From Cytauxzoon felis (lineage: Eukaryota; Apicomplexa; Aconoidasida; Piroplasmida; Theileriidae): a DNA stretch of 33,111 nt. The stretch spans positions 1-33,111 of the forward strand of contig JAIQCW010000030.1 in NCBI GenBank assembly GCA_020283715.1, read 5' to 3'. Each line of letters opens with the position of its first letter. Within the stretch, counting starts at the first letter, position 1. Under the pieces are notes generated by a model. That model saw nothing but the letters and a program-made list of their open reading frames with translations. It ran no database searches and was not told the origin of the DNA. The position numbers and the translations under genes were made by a program. Below are positions 1-8,039 of the stretch, one piece after another.

Positions 1-559
1 AGTATCTTAGTTTGTTTTAAGTTTGTTTTTAAATTACTAAATTATATTTTTTTTATTTGATCAAGGGTCGTGTAGAATTAATATATAGATTTAGTTTTTA
101 GTAACATATTTTTGTTTGTTTATATACGGTGTTTTAAGTTTTTTTTTATTATAATTGTTTACTTGTGTGATATATATATAATAATGTTATATATATATGA
201 TGTTTTGTTGTTTGTAATAATTTAGGTATTATTTTTAATTTTATTTACGATACATAAGGTTTATATTTTAGTATCTATTGAAAAAAATACTATATGCGGA
301 TATTTATTATTATTTCTTTAGACTAGATTGAAACATAAATTTATAGTGTGACGATTTACCGAATTTACATTATAATTAAATTAGTTATAATAGTATTATT
401 TTTTATATATTTTAAATTATTAATAAATTAAGGTTGATTTTGATAAAGTTTGTTTATTTTTTTTTAGTTACTATGTTTAATTGTTTAAAGGTGTGCAGTA
501 AAAGATAACACGAGTAAGTATATTAAGTTTTTGTTTTATAATTTATTATAGACAGTTTT
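1..559. other. Gene-poor AT-rich stretch
   Basis: No convincing gene on either strand. The minus strand is broken by frequent stops, and I found no tRNA cloverleaf or rRNA-like core. It holds low-complexity TA runs (around 171-200). If the molecule is circular this stretch adjoins the open frame at the other end of the window, which would run only about five codons into it before a stop. Confidence 0.5.
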
Positions 560-997
560 TTATATATTATAAAGATGTTTTATTTCAATATTTTTAGGAT
601 AAATTATCTCAGTTTTATAGTAATATTTATATATAAATATTTTTATTAACATGTATATATATCTATAATAATAATTTATTTTTATTATAGAATAGGTATA
701 GGGGTCTAGCATATCAAGTATATGGAGTATTAAATATTTTAGATGAAATGTCTCTATAAAATAGAAACATAATTCAATATATGATATCTTATAGTAGTAT
801 TTATATGTTAAATATTTACTGATTATAAAAAAATGTACTAGTTTATCTTCTAAAGTTGTTTGTAATTTGTATAATTTAGATAAGAAAATTTTAAAAAATT
901 TTAGATAGTTAAAACTATATAGTAATAAATTAACTAAATATATATAATAATAATATTTTTTTATTTTGTTTTGTAGTTCAATGTAACGTTTTATCAT
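560..997 (-). CDS. Hypothetical protein, 145 aa, Tyr/Ile/Lys-rich
   Basis: Unrecognised ORF with an ATG start and TAA stop. The protein is dominated by Y, I, K and L with several hydrophobic stretches (about residues 18-40, 60-75 and 85-115), so it may be membrane associated. No catalytic motif is visible. It lies just downstream of trnS on the same strand, in the region where the other unknown ORFs of this genome sit (1349-1762 and 32354-32806). It could be a fast-evolving plastid protein or a chance frame in AT-rich DNA. Its length and orientation, like those of the real genes, favour a gene. Confidence 0.45.
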   Translation of the reverse strand: MIKRYIELQNKIKKYYYYIYLVNLLLYSFNYLKFFKIFLSKLYKLQTTLEDKLVHFFIISKYLTYKYYYKISYIELCFYFIETFHLKYLILHILDMLDPYTYSIIKINYYYRYIYMLIKIFIYKYYYKTEIIYPKNIEIKHLYNI

Positions 998-1040
998 TTG
1001 TGTTTTGTGTTTGAAAATTAGGAGTGGGTTGGCAAAGTAA

Positions 1041-1116
1041 AAGAGAGTAAGAGATTTAAACTCTTATATCTTTAATCTCAAATTAAATGCATATAATCAG
1101 GTTCTGCCAACTCTCC
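1041..1116 (-). tRNA. trnS: tRNA-Ser(UGA), short variable arm
   Basis: Minus-strand cloverleaf: acceptor GGAGAGT/ACTCTCT, weak D stem GCA/TGC, anticodon stem TTTAA/TTAAA with loop TTTGAGA (anticodon UGA), T stem AAGAG/CTCTT with loop TTTAAAT. The variable region is only about 5 nt, unlike the long arm usual in serine tRNAs, so the identity rests on the anticodon and the GGAGAG acceptor. A second segment (1021-1033) can pair with the 5' half (GTTGGC/GCCAAC), giving a competing hairpin. Confidence 0.7.
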
Positions 1117-1142
1117 TTTAATTTATTTTGTCTGTAAGTTAT

Positions 1143-1214
1143 AATCGATTAAAAGCTTTTAACTTTTATTTTAAAATTTGGAGTTTTATATTTTATCAAT
1201 TAAATTAAATCGAT
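1143..1214 (-). tRNA. trnW: tRNA-Trp(CCA)
   Basis: Acceptor ATCGATT/AATCGAT, D stem ATTT/AAAT, anticodon stem TAAAA/TTTTA with loop CTCCAAA (anticodon CCA), T stem AAAAG/CTTTT with loop TTAAAAG. The acceptor helix continues for four more pairs (TATA/TATA) outside the tRNA, giving an 11-bp perfect inverted repeat around the gene. CCA reads only UGG, which fits UGA acting as a stop codon in this genome. Confidence 0.85.
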
Positions 1215-1251
1215 TATAAATTGTAACTTATTTTTAAATATACATTAAGTT

Positions 1252-1325
1252 TTAGAGAAATAGGATTTTTAGCCTATATTATTGATCTCAAAAATCAATG
1301 TCCTATAAAATTAAACGATTCTCTA
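1252..1325 (-). tRNA. trnQ: tRNA-Gln(UUG)
   Basis: Acceptor TAGAGAA/TTCTCTA, D stem GTTT/GGAC with wobble pairs, anticodon stem TTGAT/ATCAA with loop TTTTGAG (anticodon UUG), T stem ATAGG/CCTAT with an 8-nt loop. It is the only glutamine tRNA in the window. Confidence 0.85.
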
Positions 1326-1348
1326 TCGACAAAATGTTTTTATTTAAA

Positions 1349-1762
1349 TTATGTTACTGTAAAATGTATAGAGTAATAATTGTATAATTTATAACGATTT
1401 ATTGTGTTTAGCATGTTATTAATTTTAATTTTAATATAATCTATATTTTGGTCAGTTAAAACCATCATAGAGATAAATCTTATAAGTGATATTGTAATTT
1501 TTGCGTAAGTATGTAGATAATTTAAAATTATTACTAAAGACGCGGGTATATAATAACTATATTGATTTACTAAATTAATTATTGTAGATGATATTACAAT
1601 AGTTATATAATTTGTAAGTATAAGTTTAAATATGTTAAACTGTTTTCTACCTAGGTTTTCTTGTTGTTTTAATTTAATGATTGAGTTTTTTATAATTGTT
1701 ACTGCAATTTTAATAAGTACACATAATAGTACTATAAATATATATTGTATTTTTTTTGTCAT
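1349..1762 (-). CDS. Hypothetical membrane protein, 137 aa
   Basis: Unrecognised ORF with an ATG start. Hydrophobic segments at about residues 7-25, 47-64, 72-90 and 90-105 suggest an integral membrane protein with a basic N-terminus (MTKK). It sits between tufA and trnQ on the common strand. Its overall style (short basic start, then a membrane span) resembles the ORF at 32354-32806, but I cannot show homology by eye. Function unknown. Confidence 0.5.
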   Translation of the reverse strand: MTKKIQYIFIVLLCVLIKIAVTIIKNSIIKLKQQENLGRKQFNIFKLILTNYITIVISSTIINLVNQYSYYIPASLVIILNYLHTYAKITISLIRFISMMVLTDQNIDYIKIKINNMLNTINRYKLYNYYSIHFTVT

Positions 1763-1901
1763 TTATTTAATTGGTTTTAGTTGATTTATAATTATATTTA
1801 TAATATAGCTGGTCTATACATAAATTATAAAATATGGAATTAGTTTTTGTTTGTTTAGTTTTTAGTCTAGATATGAAATTTTTTTTCTTAGTTTTATTCA
1901 T

Positions 1902-3134
1902 TTAATTTAATAAGTTTGTTATAATACCTGCTCCTATAGTTTTTCCACCTTCTCTTATAGAAAATTTTATTTCAGTTTCAATGGCTACTGATTTATTTAA
2001 TAGGATATCACAGTATACGTTATCCCCAGGCATAACAAGATCTAAATCAGATTCATCAAATGTAGATCTTATAGCAATTATTTCTCCAGTTATATCTAAT
2101 GTTCTTATAAAAAATTGAGGTTTATATCCTTTAGTAAAGGGTTTATGTCTACCACCTTCAGTTTTTGTAAGAATATATACATTAGCTGTAAAAGTAGAGT
2201 ATAATTTTAAAGATTTTGGTTTAGCTAGTATATCTCCTCTTTTTATTTCATCTTTATGTATACCACGTAATAATATTCCTATATTATCTCCAGATTCTCC
2301 TTGTTTTAAAACTTTATTAAACATTTCTATATCTGAAACGGTAGTTATTTTAGATTTATTACCGCTTAATAGTTCAATTTGGTCTCCTATTTTAATTATA
2401 CCTCTTTCTATTTTACCCGTAGCAACAGTACCACGTCCTGTTATAGAGAAACTATCTTCTATAGGCATTAAAAACGGTTTTGATAGATTTCTTGTAGGAT
2501 TAGGTATATATTTGTCTATGTTATCTATTAGTGTTAATATTTTACTAATCCATTTATTATTATAATCTATATACGATAATTTTTTAATTTCTTCTAGGGC
2601 TTTTAATGCAGATCCAGAAGATATAGGAACAGTATCAGCATTAAATTTATATTTATTTAGTAGAGTTTTTACATCAAATATTACATAATCTATTAATTCT
2701 TTATCTTCTACTTTATCTTCTTTATTTAAAAAGATAATTAAGTTGTCTATACCTATTTGTTTAGCTAGTAATAAATGTTCTGTAGTTTGGGGCATTGGAC
2801 CATCTAAAAGTGATACAACTAGTATAGCTCCATCCATTTGAACAGCACCAGTTATCATGTTTTTTATATAATCAGCATGTCCTGGACAATCTATATGTGC
2901 ATAATGTCTAGTATCACTTTCATATTCAACATGTGTTGTATTTATAGTTATTCCCCTATTTTGTTCTTCTTTTGTAGAATCTATATCTTCATAAGTATAC
3001 GCTTTTTTTGCTGTTCCTTTATATTTTAATATAGTTGTTATTGCTGATGTTAATGTTGTTTTTCCATGATCTATATGACCTATAGTACCTATGTTAATAT
3101 GTATTTTTTTTCTATTAAATTGTTCTTTTACCAT
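1902..3134 (-). CDS. tufA: Elongation factor Tu
   Basis: EF-Tu delivers aminoacyl-tRNA to the plastid ribosome in a GTP-dependent step. At 410 aa the length is normal for the family. The GTPase domain shows G1 GHIDHGKT (residues 19-26), the switch II motif DCPGH near 81-85 and the guanine-specificity motif NKED near 136-139. Domains 2 and 3 follow, with [15 protein letters not shown] and a conserved GGRHKPF segment, ending in the typical [10 protein letters not shown]...I block. The start gives [10 protein letters not shown] before the conserved core. It is the last gene of the ribosomal operon, 19 bp after rps7, as in bacterial and plastid str operons. Its composition is less AT-driven than that of its neighbours because the protein is well conserved. 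Confidence 0.98.
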   Translation of the reverse strand: MVKEQFNRKKIHINIGTIGHIDHGKTTLTSAITTILKYKGTAKKAYTYEDIDSTKEEQNRGITINTTHVEYESDTRHYAHIDCPGHADYIKNMITGAVQMDGAILVVSLLDGPMPQTTEHLLLAKQIGIDNLIIFLNKEDKVEDKELIDYVIFDVKTLLNKYKFNADTVPISSGSALKALEEIKKLSYIDYNNKWISKILTLIDNIDKYIPNPTRNLSKPFLMPIEDSFSITGRGTVATGKIERGIIKIGDQIELLSGNKSKITTVSDIEMFNKVLKQGESGDNIGILLRGIHKDEIKRGDILAKPKSLKLYSTFTANVYILTKTEGGRHKPFTKGYKPQFFIRTLDITGEIIAIRSTFDESDLDLVMPGDNVYCDILLNKSVAIETEIKFSIREGGKTIGAGIITNLLN

Positions 3135-3153
3135 TTTTTGTTATATTTAAGGA

Positions 3154-3843
3154 TTAGATGTATTTAAATTCAGATTGTAGTTGTATATGGTTATTGAATT
3201 TATAATTATATTTTTTATAAAAAGTTTGTTTTTTAAAATAAATCTTTTTAAATGTATAGTAGATAAATTTTATTTTATATTTGGTAAATTTAAATTTTTT
3301 TATCTTTAAATATTTTTGATTTACAATAGCAGGAGTGAATTTATAGTTTGTTTTAAGTATTTTTTTAGCTATTAAATCAGAATTTTTTATTTTGATATTT
3401 TTTTTATGGTTATTGTAGATTATAGAAGTAAAAGGTGAATCGTCTGTTAATAGTTCTAATATTTTATCGTTATATTCTGATAGAGAATTAGCATGTCCAA
3501 AATAATTTGTTATTTTATATTTAAAATTTAAATTAAACGATTCTTTATGGTTTTTTTTTATAAATTTAAATAGTAGTTTGAATATTAATAATATAGATTT
3601 CTCATATATTAATGTAAAAAATTTATATTTATCTAAATGATTAATATAAATTAATGTAAACGGTAATACAGATTCATATATAATAAGTTCTAAAATATTT
3701 GTTATAGATATTTTATTTTTATTTAGGTTATATGCGAATTTTAATAATAAGTTTTTTGGTATATTATATTTACCTTGTTTTTGGAAAAAAGTAAGTAGTG
3801 ATTTTATTATAAAATTTTTATGTAATACTTTATTGTTTATCAT
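3154..3843 (-). CDS. rps7: Ribosomal protein S7
   Basis: S7 is a small-subunit head protein that initiates assembly of the 3' domain of SSU rRNA. The protein is strongly diverged. The N-terminal half has the helical layout of S7 (a segment around residues 16-40, then NILELIIYESVLPF, matching the family's N-P-L-E-hydrophobic helix). At 229 aa it is much longer than the usual ~155, with a Lys/Tyr-rich C-terminal extension after about residue 150. The call rests mainly on position between rps12 and tufA, the standard str order. The start codon overlaps the rps12 stop by one base (TAATG). A 9-A tract (3551-3559) is read in frame here. Confidence 0.75.
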   Translation of the reverse strand: MINNKVLHKNFIIKSLLTFFQKQGKYNIPKNLLLKFAYNLNKNKISITNILELIIYESVLPFTLIYINHLDKYKFFTLIYEKSILLIFKLLFKFIKKNHKESFNLNFKYKITNYFGHANSLSEYNDKILELLTDDSPFTSIIYNNHKKNIKIKNSDLIAKKILKTNYKFTPAIVNQKYLKIKKFKFTKYKIKFIYYTFKKIYFKKQTFYKKYNYKFNNHIQLQSEFKYI

Positions 3844-4216
3844 TAATTAGAAAAAAATTTTTTTACACCATATTTAGATCTTTTATTTTTACGTTTAGAT
3901 CCTAAAACATCTAGTACTCCTGGAATTATTTTATATTTTAAACCTGGTAGATCTTTAGTAGTACCACCTTTTATTAGAGCATAATTTTTTTCTGCTATTA
4001 TTGTTTTTTCTCCTGGAATGTATGCCAGAATTTTTTTACCATTAGCTAAGATTATTTTCGCTACTTTTCTTAGAGCAGAATTTGGTTTTCTTGGAGTCAT
4101 AATTAATAGTTTATCACAAATACCTTTTTTTTGTGGATATTTATAAAGAACAGAACTTAAATTTTTATTATTTTTTTTTTTCTTACATTTCTTAATATTT
4201 GGTTTATTGTTGTCAT
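3843..4216 (-). CDS. rps12: Ribosomal protein S12, frameshifted at an A11 run
   Basis: S12 lies at the decoding centre of the small subunit. The conserved core is plain (TPRKPNSALRKVAK, AYIPGE, GGTTKDLPGLKYKIIPG, KRSKYGVKK). The true N-terminus (MTTINQILRNVRKKK, the family's M-P-T-I-N-Q-L start) lies upstream in another frame at 4216-4172. The two frames meet in a run of eleven A on the coding strand (4171-4181). One extra A, or two fewer, joins them and restores the family's residues between the halves (QKKGICD, compare QRRGVC). The ATG at 4214-4216 directly abuts the rps11 stop, which supports this start. The internal ATG at 4100 would remove about 40 conserved residues and is unlikely. The gene is either rescued by slippage or miscalled by one base. 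Confidence 0.9.
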
Positions 4217-4645
4217 TTATAGAAATTTACGTTTTTTTAATCTGCATCCATTGTAAGGGAATGATACTACATTATAAATTGATAGTATTTTGATAGTATT
4301 ACATTCATAAGTAATTGTTAAAAATATATGTAAGAAAGAGTATTTAAATTTTTTATGACCTTTAAATAGTAGATGAATTGTGTTATATTTGTTATTTAAT
4401 AAAAAAACAATTAAATTAAAACACATGTTGCTGTAAGATTCAATTGATAATTTGTTTTTATTTTTAAAATTTTTAGAACCGCAAGAATAAGTTTTTATGA
4501 TTTTGCTAAATACAAAGAATTCAAAATATTTAATAAAAATGTTTAAATTTATAAATATATTATGTAGTTTAAATGATATGTAAATTAGATTGATCTCAGT
4601 GTTGTATTTAATTAATTTATTTAATACTTTATATTTAAGTTTCAT
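4217..4645 (-). CDS. rps11: Ribosomal protein S11
   Basis: S11 belongs to the small-subunit platform and contacts mRNA near the E site. The C-terminus carries the diagnostic ending: a degenerate form of the T-P-I-P-H-N-G-C-R motif (FPYNGCRLKKRKFL, last 14 residues). The rest is diverged and Lys/Ile/Phe-rich. The length of 142 aa is close to the family's ~130. It starts one base after the rpl36 stop, and its stop abuts the rps12 start, so translation is probably coupled along the operon. Confidence 0.88.
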   Translation of the reverse strand: MKLKYKVLNKLIKYNTEINLIYISFKLHNIFINLNIFIKYFEFFVFSKIIKTYSCGSKNFKNKNKLSIESYSNMCFNLIVFLLNNKYNTIHLLFKGHKKFKYSFLHIFLTITYECNTIKILSIYNVVSFPYNGCRLKKRKFL

Positions 4646-4646
4646 T

Positions 4647-4760
4647 TTACTGTCTATGTTTATGTTTAGGATGGTAAAGACATATATTTATAAATTTTTT
4701 GTAACGTTTGATACGTTTACATTTATTACAAATTTGTTTTACAGAAGATTTTATTTTCAT
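4647..4760 (-). CDS. rpl36: Ribosomal protein L36
   Basis: A 37-aa large-subunit zinc-ribbon protein. The sequence begins MKIKSSVKQICNKCKRI and ends CLYHPKHKHRQ, matching the family's M-K-V-R-x-S-V-K-x-I-C-x-x-C start and its C-x4-H zinc ligands and terminal K-H-K-x-R-Q. Length is exactly typical. It sits immediately before rps11, as in bacterial spc/alpha operons. Too short for most ORF scans, but unmistakable. Confidence 0.95.
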   Translation of the reverse strand: MKIKSSVKQICNKCKRIKRYKKFINICLYHPKHKHRQ

Positions 4761-4809
4761 TTAGTTATGATATAAGGAAAGTAGAGTTAGATATTAGATT
4801 TAGTAAAAG

Positions 4810-5094
4810 TTATTTATTTTTTGTATATTTTATAATTTTATATTTTTTTTTGGTATATAATAAAGATAAAATTTTTAAAATATTTAAGTTGTATGTTAGG
4901 TTGTTAAATAATATTTTTAAATAAATATGGTTAATATTTGTAATCAATTTAGATTGTTTGTATTTAGCTGTATTATATAAATTATATATGTATTTTAATT
5001 TATATTTATTTAAACCTATAATTTTACTTAATGATCTAATTAGCAATTTAGAAAATTTTAAAGTTATATTTTCAGATATAAATATTTTAGCCAT
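4810..5094 (-). CDS. orf94, possible diverged ribosomal protein S13
   Basis: A 94-aa basic protein between rps5 and rpl36. In bacteria and red plastids rps13 lies in or close to this slot, next to rpl36 and rps11. The N-terminus MAKIFISENITL followed by SLSKIIGLNKYKLKYI is reminiscent of S13 (M-A-R-I start, then an A-L-x-x-I-x-G-I-G helix). The C-terminal basic tail (KKKYKIIKYTKNK) lacks the conserved S13 R-G-x-R-x-R signature. It starts one base after the reconstructed rps5 stop. The S13 assignment is a position-supported guess; a profile search against S13 would settle it. Confidence 0.55.
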   Translation of the reverse strand: MAKIFISENITLKFSKLLIRSLSKIIGLNKYKLKYIYNLYNTAKYKQSKLITNINHIYLKILFNNLTYNLNILKILSLLYTKKKYKIIKYTKNK

Positions 5095-5095
5095 T

Positions 5096-5708
5096 TTAGT
5101 AAGAATGTAAAAATAATTTTAATAAATTTAAAGGATTTTTTGATTTATAAGGTATTAATTTTGATTTTGATAGACCTGTTAAATTTATTATATTATCATA
5201 TATTTTTAAATTATATTTATTAGGATTTTTATCTAATAATAATATTTGAGAACTTTTATATTTCATTTTTTTTGAAATCGTTATATATAAATTTTAAATT
5301 ATATATATATTTTTTAGAGAATAGAATAGATTTTGTATAAGCTTGTTTAAATAATTTTGATTTATTTTCTCCTATTCCTAACCATTTTTTTGCTGTACCT
5401 ATTCCTGTTATAATTTTGTAATTATATAGTCTACCACTTTTTAATGTTAAAGATGTTTTATTAACATGTAAAATTATTTTTTTTACATTTTCATTATAAG
5501 AATTCTTTTGTATGAATTTTTTGTTATTAAATAGGTTTTTTATATAATTTAGGTATATGTAATTGTTAAATAATGAATTTTTTGTATCAAATTTTGTAGC
5601 AATTTTCGGTATATTGAGACAGCTTATTAATTTAGGTAAAATTAATATATTATTTATGTTTAATGTGTTTTTTATAATATTATAGTTAGAAAAAGAATAG
5701 TAGATCAT
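5096..5708 (-). CDS. rps5: Ribosomal protein S5, frameshifted at an A8 run
   Basis: S5 is a small-subunit protein involved in decoding fidelity and mRNA helicase action. The first frame (5708-5256) carries the S5 double-stranded-RNA-binding-like region, with the block SGRLYNYKIITGIGTAKKWL. It stops at 5256. The C-terminal domain continues in another frame from about 5267 to the stop at 5096 (SSQILLL, then NLTGLSKSKLIPYKSKNPLN, matching the family's L-A-G-I...A-K-S-L-G-S...N-P-I-N). The frames meet at eight A (5266-5273); one fewer A, or two more, is needed, which differs from the other frameshifted genes. The stop falls one base before the next start. Confidence 0.85.
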
Positions 5709-5709
5709 T

Positions 5710-6261
5710 TTATTTTTTGGTTTTTAATATAACTGATTTATTTAAATAATATATACCTTTACCTGTGTATGTATTTATTTTGTTATAGTTTTGTATAATA
5801 GATGTTATGTTATTTATAAGATCTATATTGAAAGAATAGAATTCAATTAAATTTCCATTTTGTTTTAGATTTATTTTTATTGTATTTATATTCGGTATAT
5901 AGATGATAAATGATTTACAATTTTCTAGTTTAATAATTAGTTTATTATTTATAATTATAATTTTATGGTATATTTTAACCAGTTTTAAACTTACTTTATA
6001 GTAATTTGTTATAAATTTTATCAATTTGACTAATGTGGTTATAAATGTATTTATGAATTTGTTAAATTTAATATTATTTAAATTTAAGTAATTAATTGTA
6101 TTAGAATTACAAAAATTTATAATAACATTATTTAATATTAATAAGTTATTTATATGTTTATTTATACTATTTGATATAGATATATATACATAATTTGTAT
6201 ATTTATCAAGTATATAAATAAGATTAGTTTGGTCAGTATTTAATAAGAAATTTAAAATCAT
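5710..6261 (-). CDS. rpl6: Ribosomal protein L6
   Basis: L6 binds near the base of the L7/L12 stalk on the large subunit. At 183 aa it has the family's length (~178). Most of the protein is diverged and N/I/K-rich. The C-terminus keeps the family's Y-x-G-K-G-I-x-Y signature (YTGKGIYYLNKSVILKTKK). Position between rps8 and rps5 matches the spc operon. Spacings are 3 bp upstream and 1 bp downstream. Confidence 0.85.
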   Translation of the reverse strand: MILNFLLNTDQTNLIYILDKYTNYVYISISNSINKHINNLLILNNVIINFCNSNTINYLNLNNIKFNKFINTFITTLVKLIKFITNYYKVSLKLVKIYHKIIIINNKLIIKLENCKSFIIYIPNINTIKINLKQNGNLIEFYSFNIDLINNITSIIQNYNKINTYTGKGIYYLNKSVILKTKK

Positions 6262-6264
6262 TAT

Positions 6265-6618
6265 TTAGTTTATGTAGTATAATAATATTCCACCGATTTT
6301 TAGTAGTAAAGCTTTTTTATTAGTTATTATACCTATAGATGAAGACAGGAGTAATATTCCAGATTTTAACATATTAGTTAATTTTTTTAGTTCTTTATAA
6401 TTTATTTTTATTTTATGTGACGGTTTATAAAAATTTTTCATATAGCTAATATTACTATCTAAATGTTTTATGTATTTTATATTATTATTTGTGTTATAAA
6501 AATTAAAATATTTTATATTAGATATATAATTTAAGTTTACTAGTTTATGGTAAATTTTATATGATAATGAAGGGTTTTTGTTATTATTTATTATATTATT
6601 TAATAGGATGGTCGACAT
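6265..6618 (-). CDS. rps8: Ribosomal protein S8
   Basis: S8 binds the central domain of SSU rRNA. The C-terminal half is recognisable: KPSHKIKINYKEL (compare K-P-G-x-R-x-Y), then GILLLSSSIGIITNKKALLL (compare G-I-x-I-L-S-T-S-x-G-I-M-T-D-x-x-A), ending GGILLYYIN (compare G-G-E-x-L-C-Y-V-W). At 117 aa it is slightly shorter than the usual ~130. Its neighbours rpl5 and rpl6 match the spc order. Confidence 0.9.
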   Translation of the reverse strand: MSTILLNNIINNNKNPSLSYKIYHKLVNLNYISNIKYFNFYNTNNNIKYIKHLDSNISYMKNFYKPSHKIKINYKELKKLTNMLKSGILLLSSSIGIITNKKALLLKIGGILLYYIN

Positions 6619-6620
6619 TT

Positions 6621-7082
6621 TTAATTAAAATTGTAGTTCAATGTATGTTTAATATAGTCAAGTTTGTATTTATTAGTTATATTTTTATGGAATATTATTT
6701 TTATATTGAATGAGTATTGAAATTTTAATAGTTTATAAGCCATATATTCAAAAAAGAAAGTTTGATTTTTAATATAGAAGTTAAAATTATAATTAGAATC
6801 AAAAGTACAAATATTTTTATATAATAATGACGTATTATATTTTTTAAATGTAAATGTTTTTAATTTATATAAAAATAAATTTAATTTTTTTTTTAATAAC
6901 GTAGTTTTTAATCCAATTATTTCAGATTTTTTATTTAGTAAAACTAATGGGTTCTGTCTAGTTATAATTTTAGTGTATATTATAATGTTTTTTAAGAAAT
7001 TTAAGTTTTTATAGTTATAGTTATTATAGATATAATTATATATGGTAAGATTTTTTATAAGTTTTAATTTATATTTAGTCAT
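6621..7082 (-). CDS. rpl5: Ribosomal protein L5
   Basis: L5 binds 5S rRNA and lies in the central protuberance in bacteria. The sequence is diverged, but ITRQNPLVLLNKKSEIIGLK matches the family's I-T-G-Q-x-P-x-x-T-x-A-K-K-S-I-x-G-F-K block, FDSNYNFNFYIKNQTFFFE matches F-D-x-x-G-N-Y-x-x-G-I-x-E-Q-x-x-F-P-E, and the end NIKIIFHKN matches the final beta strand. At 153 aa it is shorter than the bacterial ~180. The slot between rpl14 and rps8 is where rpl24-rpl5 lie in bacteria. It contains a run of ten A (6885-6894) that is in frame. I see no plastid 5S rRNA here, so its RNA partner is unclear. Confidence 0.75.
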   Translation of the reverse strand: MTKYKLKLIKNLTIYNYIYNNYNYKNLNFLKNIIIYTKIITRQNPLVLLNKKSEIIGLKTTLLKKKLNLFLYKLKTFTFKKYNTSLLYKNICTFDSNYNFNFYIKNQTFFFEYMAYKLLKFQYSFNIKIIFHKNITNKYKLDYIKHTLNYNFN

Positions 7083-7085
7083 TTT

Positions 7086-7448
7086 TTATATAAATTTAAC
7101 TTTTTTTAAATTTATGTTAGATTTGTATGTATATTTTTTTATTATAGAGGGTATTAATCCTATAATTTTTTTACTGATAATAACATTTTCTTTTAAAGGT
7201 AAGATAGAATTATTATAAAATGAGGTTCCTTTATATTTAAAGAAATTATATTTTTTTGTACGTACTATAATAGTTTTTATAATATCAGACTTTTTGAATA
7301 ATTTTAATGATCTATTAGAGGAAGTTACAACTGCTATAAAAATATTATTTAATTTTAATTTTTTGTTATGTTTTAATGTGTTTATATGTTTAACTTTTTT
7401 TAAACAGCTTAGATCTGCTGATTTAAATTGTGTTCCTAAATTTATCAT
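7086..7448 (-). CDS. rpl14: Ribosomal protein L14
   Basis: L14 forms an intersubunit bridge. The 120-aa length matches the family (~122). Visible blocks: MINLGTQFKSADLSCLKKV (compare M-I-Q-x-x-T-x-L-x-V-A-D-N-S-G-A-K-x-V), IFIAVVTSS, KTIIVRTKK, and the final GLIPSIIK region. The start overlaps the preceding rps17 stop by one base (TAATG), implying coupled translation. Confidence 0.92.
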   Translation of the reverse strand: MINLGTQFKSADLSCLKKVKHINTLKHNKKLKLNNIFIAVVTSSNRSLKLFKKSDIIKTIIVRTKKYNFFKYKGTSFYNNSILPLKENVIISKKIIGLIPSIIKKYTYKSNINLKKVKFI

Positions 7449-7618
7449 TATTTTTTAAACAGAGTATTTGAGATATTATATTCGTTTCTAGGATTATATA
7501 TTTTAGAGGATATACCATATTTAACTATTTTTTTATATTTTTTATAAAATTTATATTTTAATTTATAATAAGTTAAAAAATTTTTAGATTTTTTAATTAT
7601 AGGACAGTTAAGTATCAT
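7448..7618 (-). CDS. rps17: Probable ribosomal protein S17 (56 aa)
   Basis: A short ORF between rpl16 and rpl14, exactly where rps17 sits in plastids. The protein MILNCPIIKKSKNFLTYY... contains a basic segment YKFYKKYKKIVKY (compare K-H-P-x-Y-x-K-x-I-x-R-x-x-K-Y in S17) followed by NPRNEYNISNTLF (compare H-D-E-x-N-x-C-x-I-G-D-x-V). It would lack most of the N-terminal and C-terminal strands of the OB fold (bacterial S17 is ~84 aa). The stop overlaps the rpl14 start. The assignment rests on position plus weak similarity. Confidence 0.55.
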   Translation of the reverse strand: MILNCPIIKKSKNFLTYYKLKYKFYKKYKKIVKYGISSKIYNPRNEYNISNTLFKK

Positions 7619-7625
7619 AAAAGAT

Positions 7626-8039
7626 TTATAATTTGTAAATAATTTTAATACCTATATTTAATCTATGTTTAATATTTTGTGCTATTTGTCTTATATATTT
7701 TACAGGAATTAGTGTAGCTTCAAATAATATAGTACCTGGATTTATGATAGACACCCATTTAAAATGAGTTCCTTTTCCAGATCCCATTCTTGAATTTTTT
7801 ATTTTTTTTGATAAAGATTGAAAGGGGAAAATTTTTATCCACATTTTTCCTATATATTTTATATTTTTAGAAAATATACATCTTAATGCTTCTATTTGAT
7901 TAGAAGATATTAATCCTTTTTCTAAGGCTATTAAACCCCATTCACCATGAGTTAATGTATTAGATTTAATTTTGTAATTAGGTCTATTTAAATGATATTT
8001 ATTATATTTTTTTGATTTAGGACATAGTAAATAATTCAT
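7626..8039 (-). CDS. rpl16: Ribosomal protein L16
   Basis: L16 sits near the peptidyl-transferase centre and the A-site tRNA. The protein is well conserved at 137 aa: CPKSKKYNKYH start, GEWGLIALEKGLISSNQIEALR, GKMWIKIFPFQSLSKK, and RMGSGKGTHFKWVSIINPGT. The ATG overlaps the reconstructed rps3 stop by one base (TAATG), which supports both the start and the rps3 reading frame. Confidence 0.96.
   Translation of the reverse strand: MNYLLCPKSKKYNKYHLNRPNYKIKSNTLTHGEWGLIALEKGLISSNQIEALRCIFSKNIKYIGKMWIKIFPFQSLSKKIKNSRMGSGKGTHFKWVSIINPGTILFEATLIPVKYIRQIAQNIKHRLNIGIKIIYKL

Noticed and set aside
1763..1901. tRNA between tufA and orf137
   Set aside because: No consistent cloverleaf found; all 20 amino acids are already covered by other tRNAs.
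2838..3029. Plus-strand ORF inside tufA
   Set aside because: Antisense shadow of a strongly conserved gene; no motif of its own.
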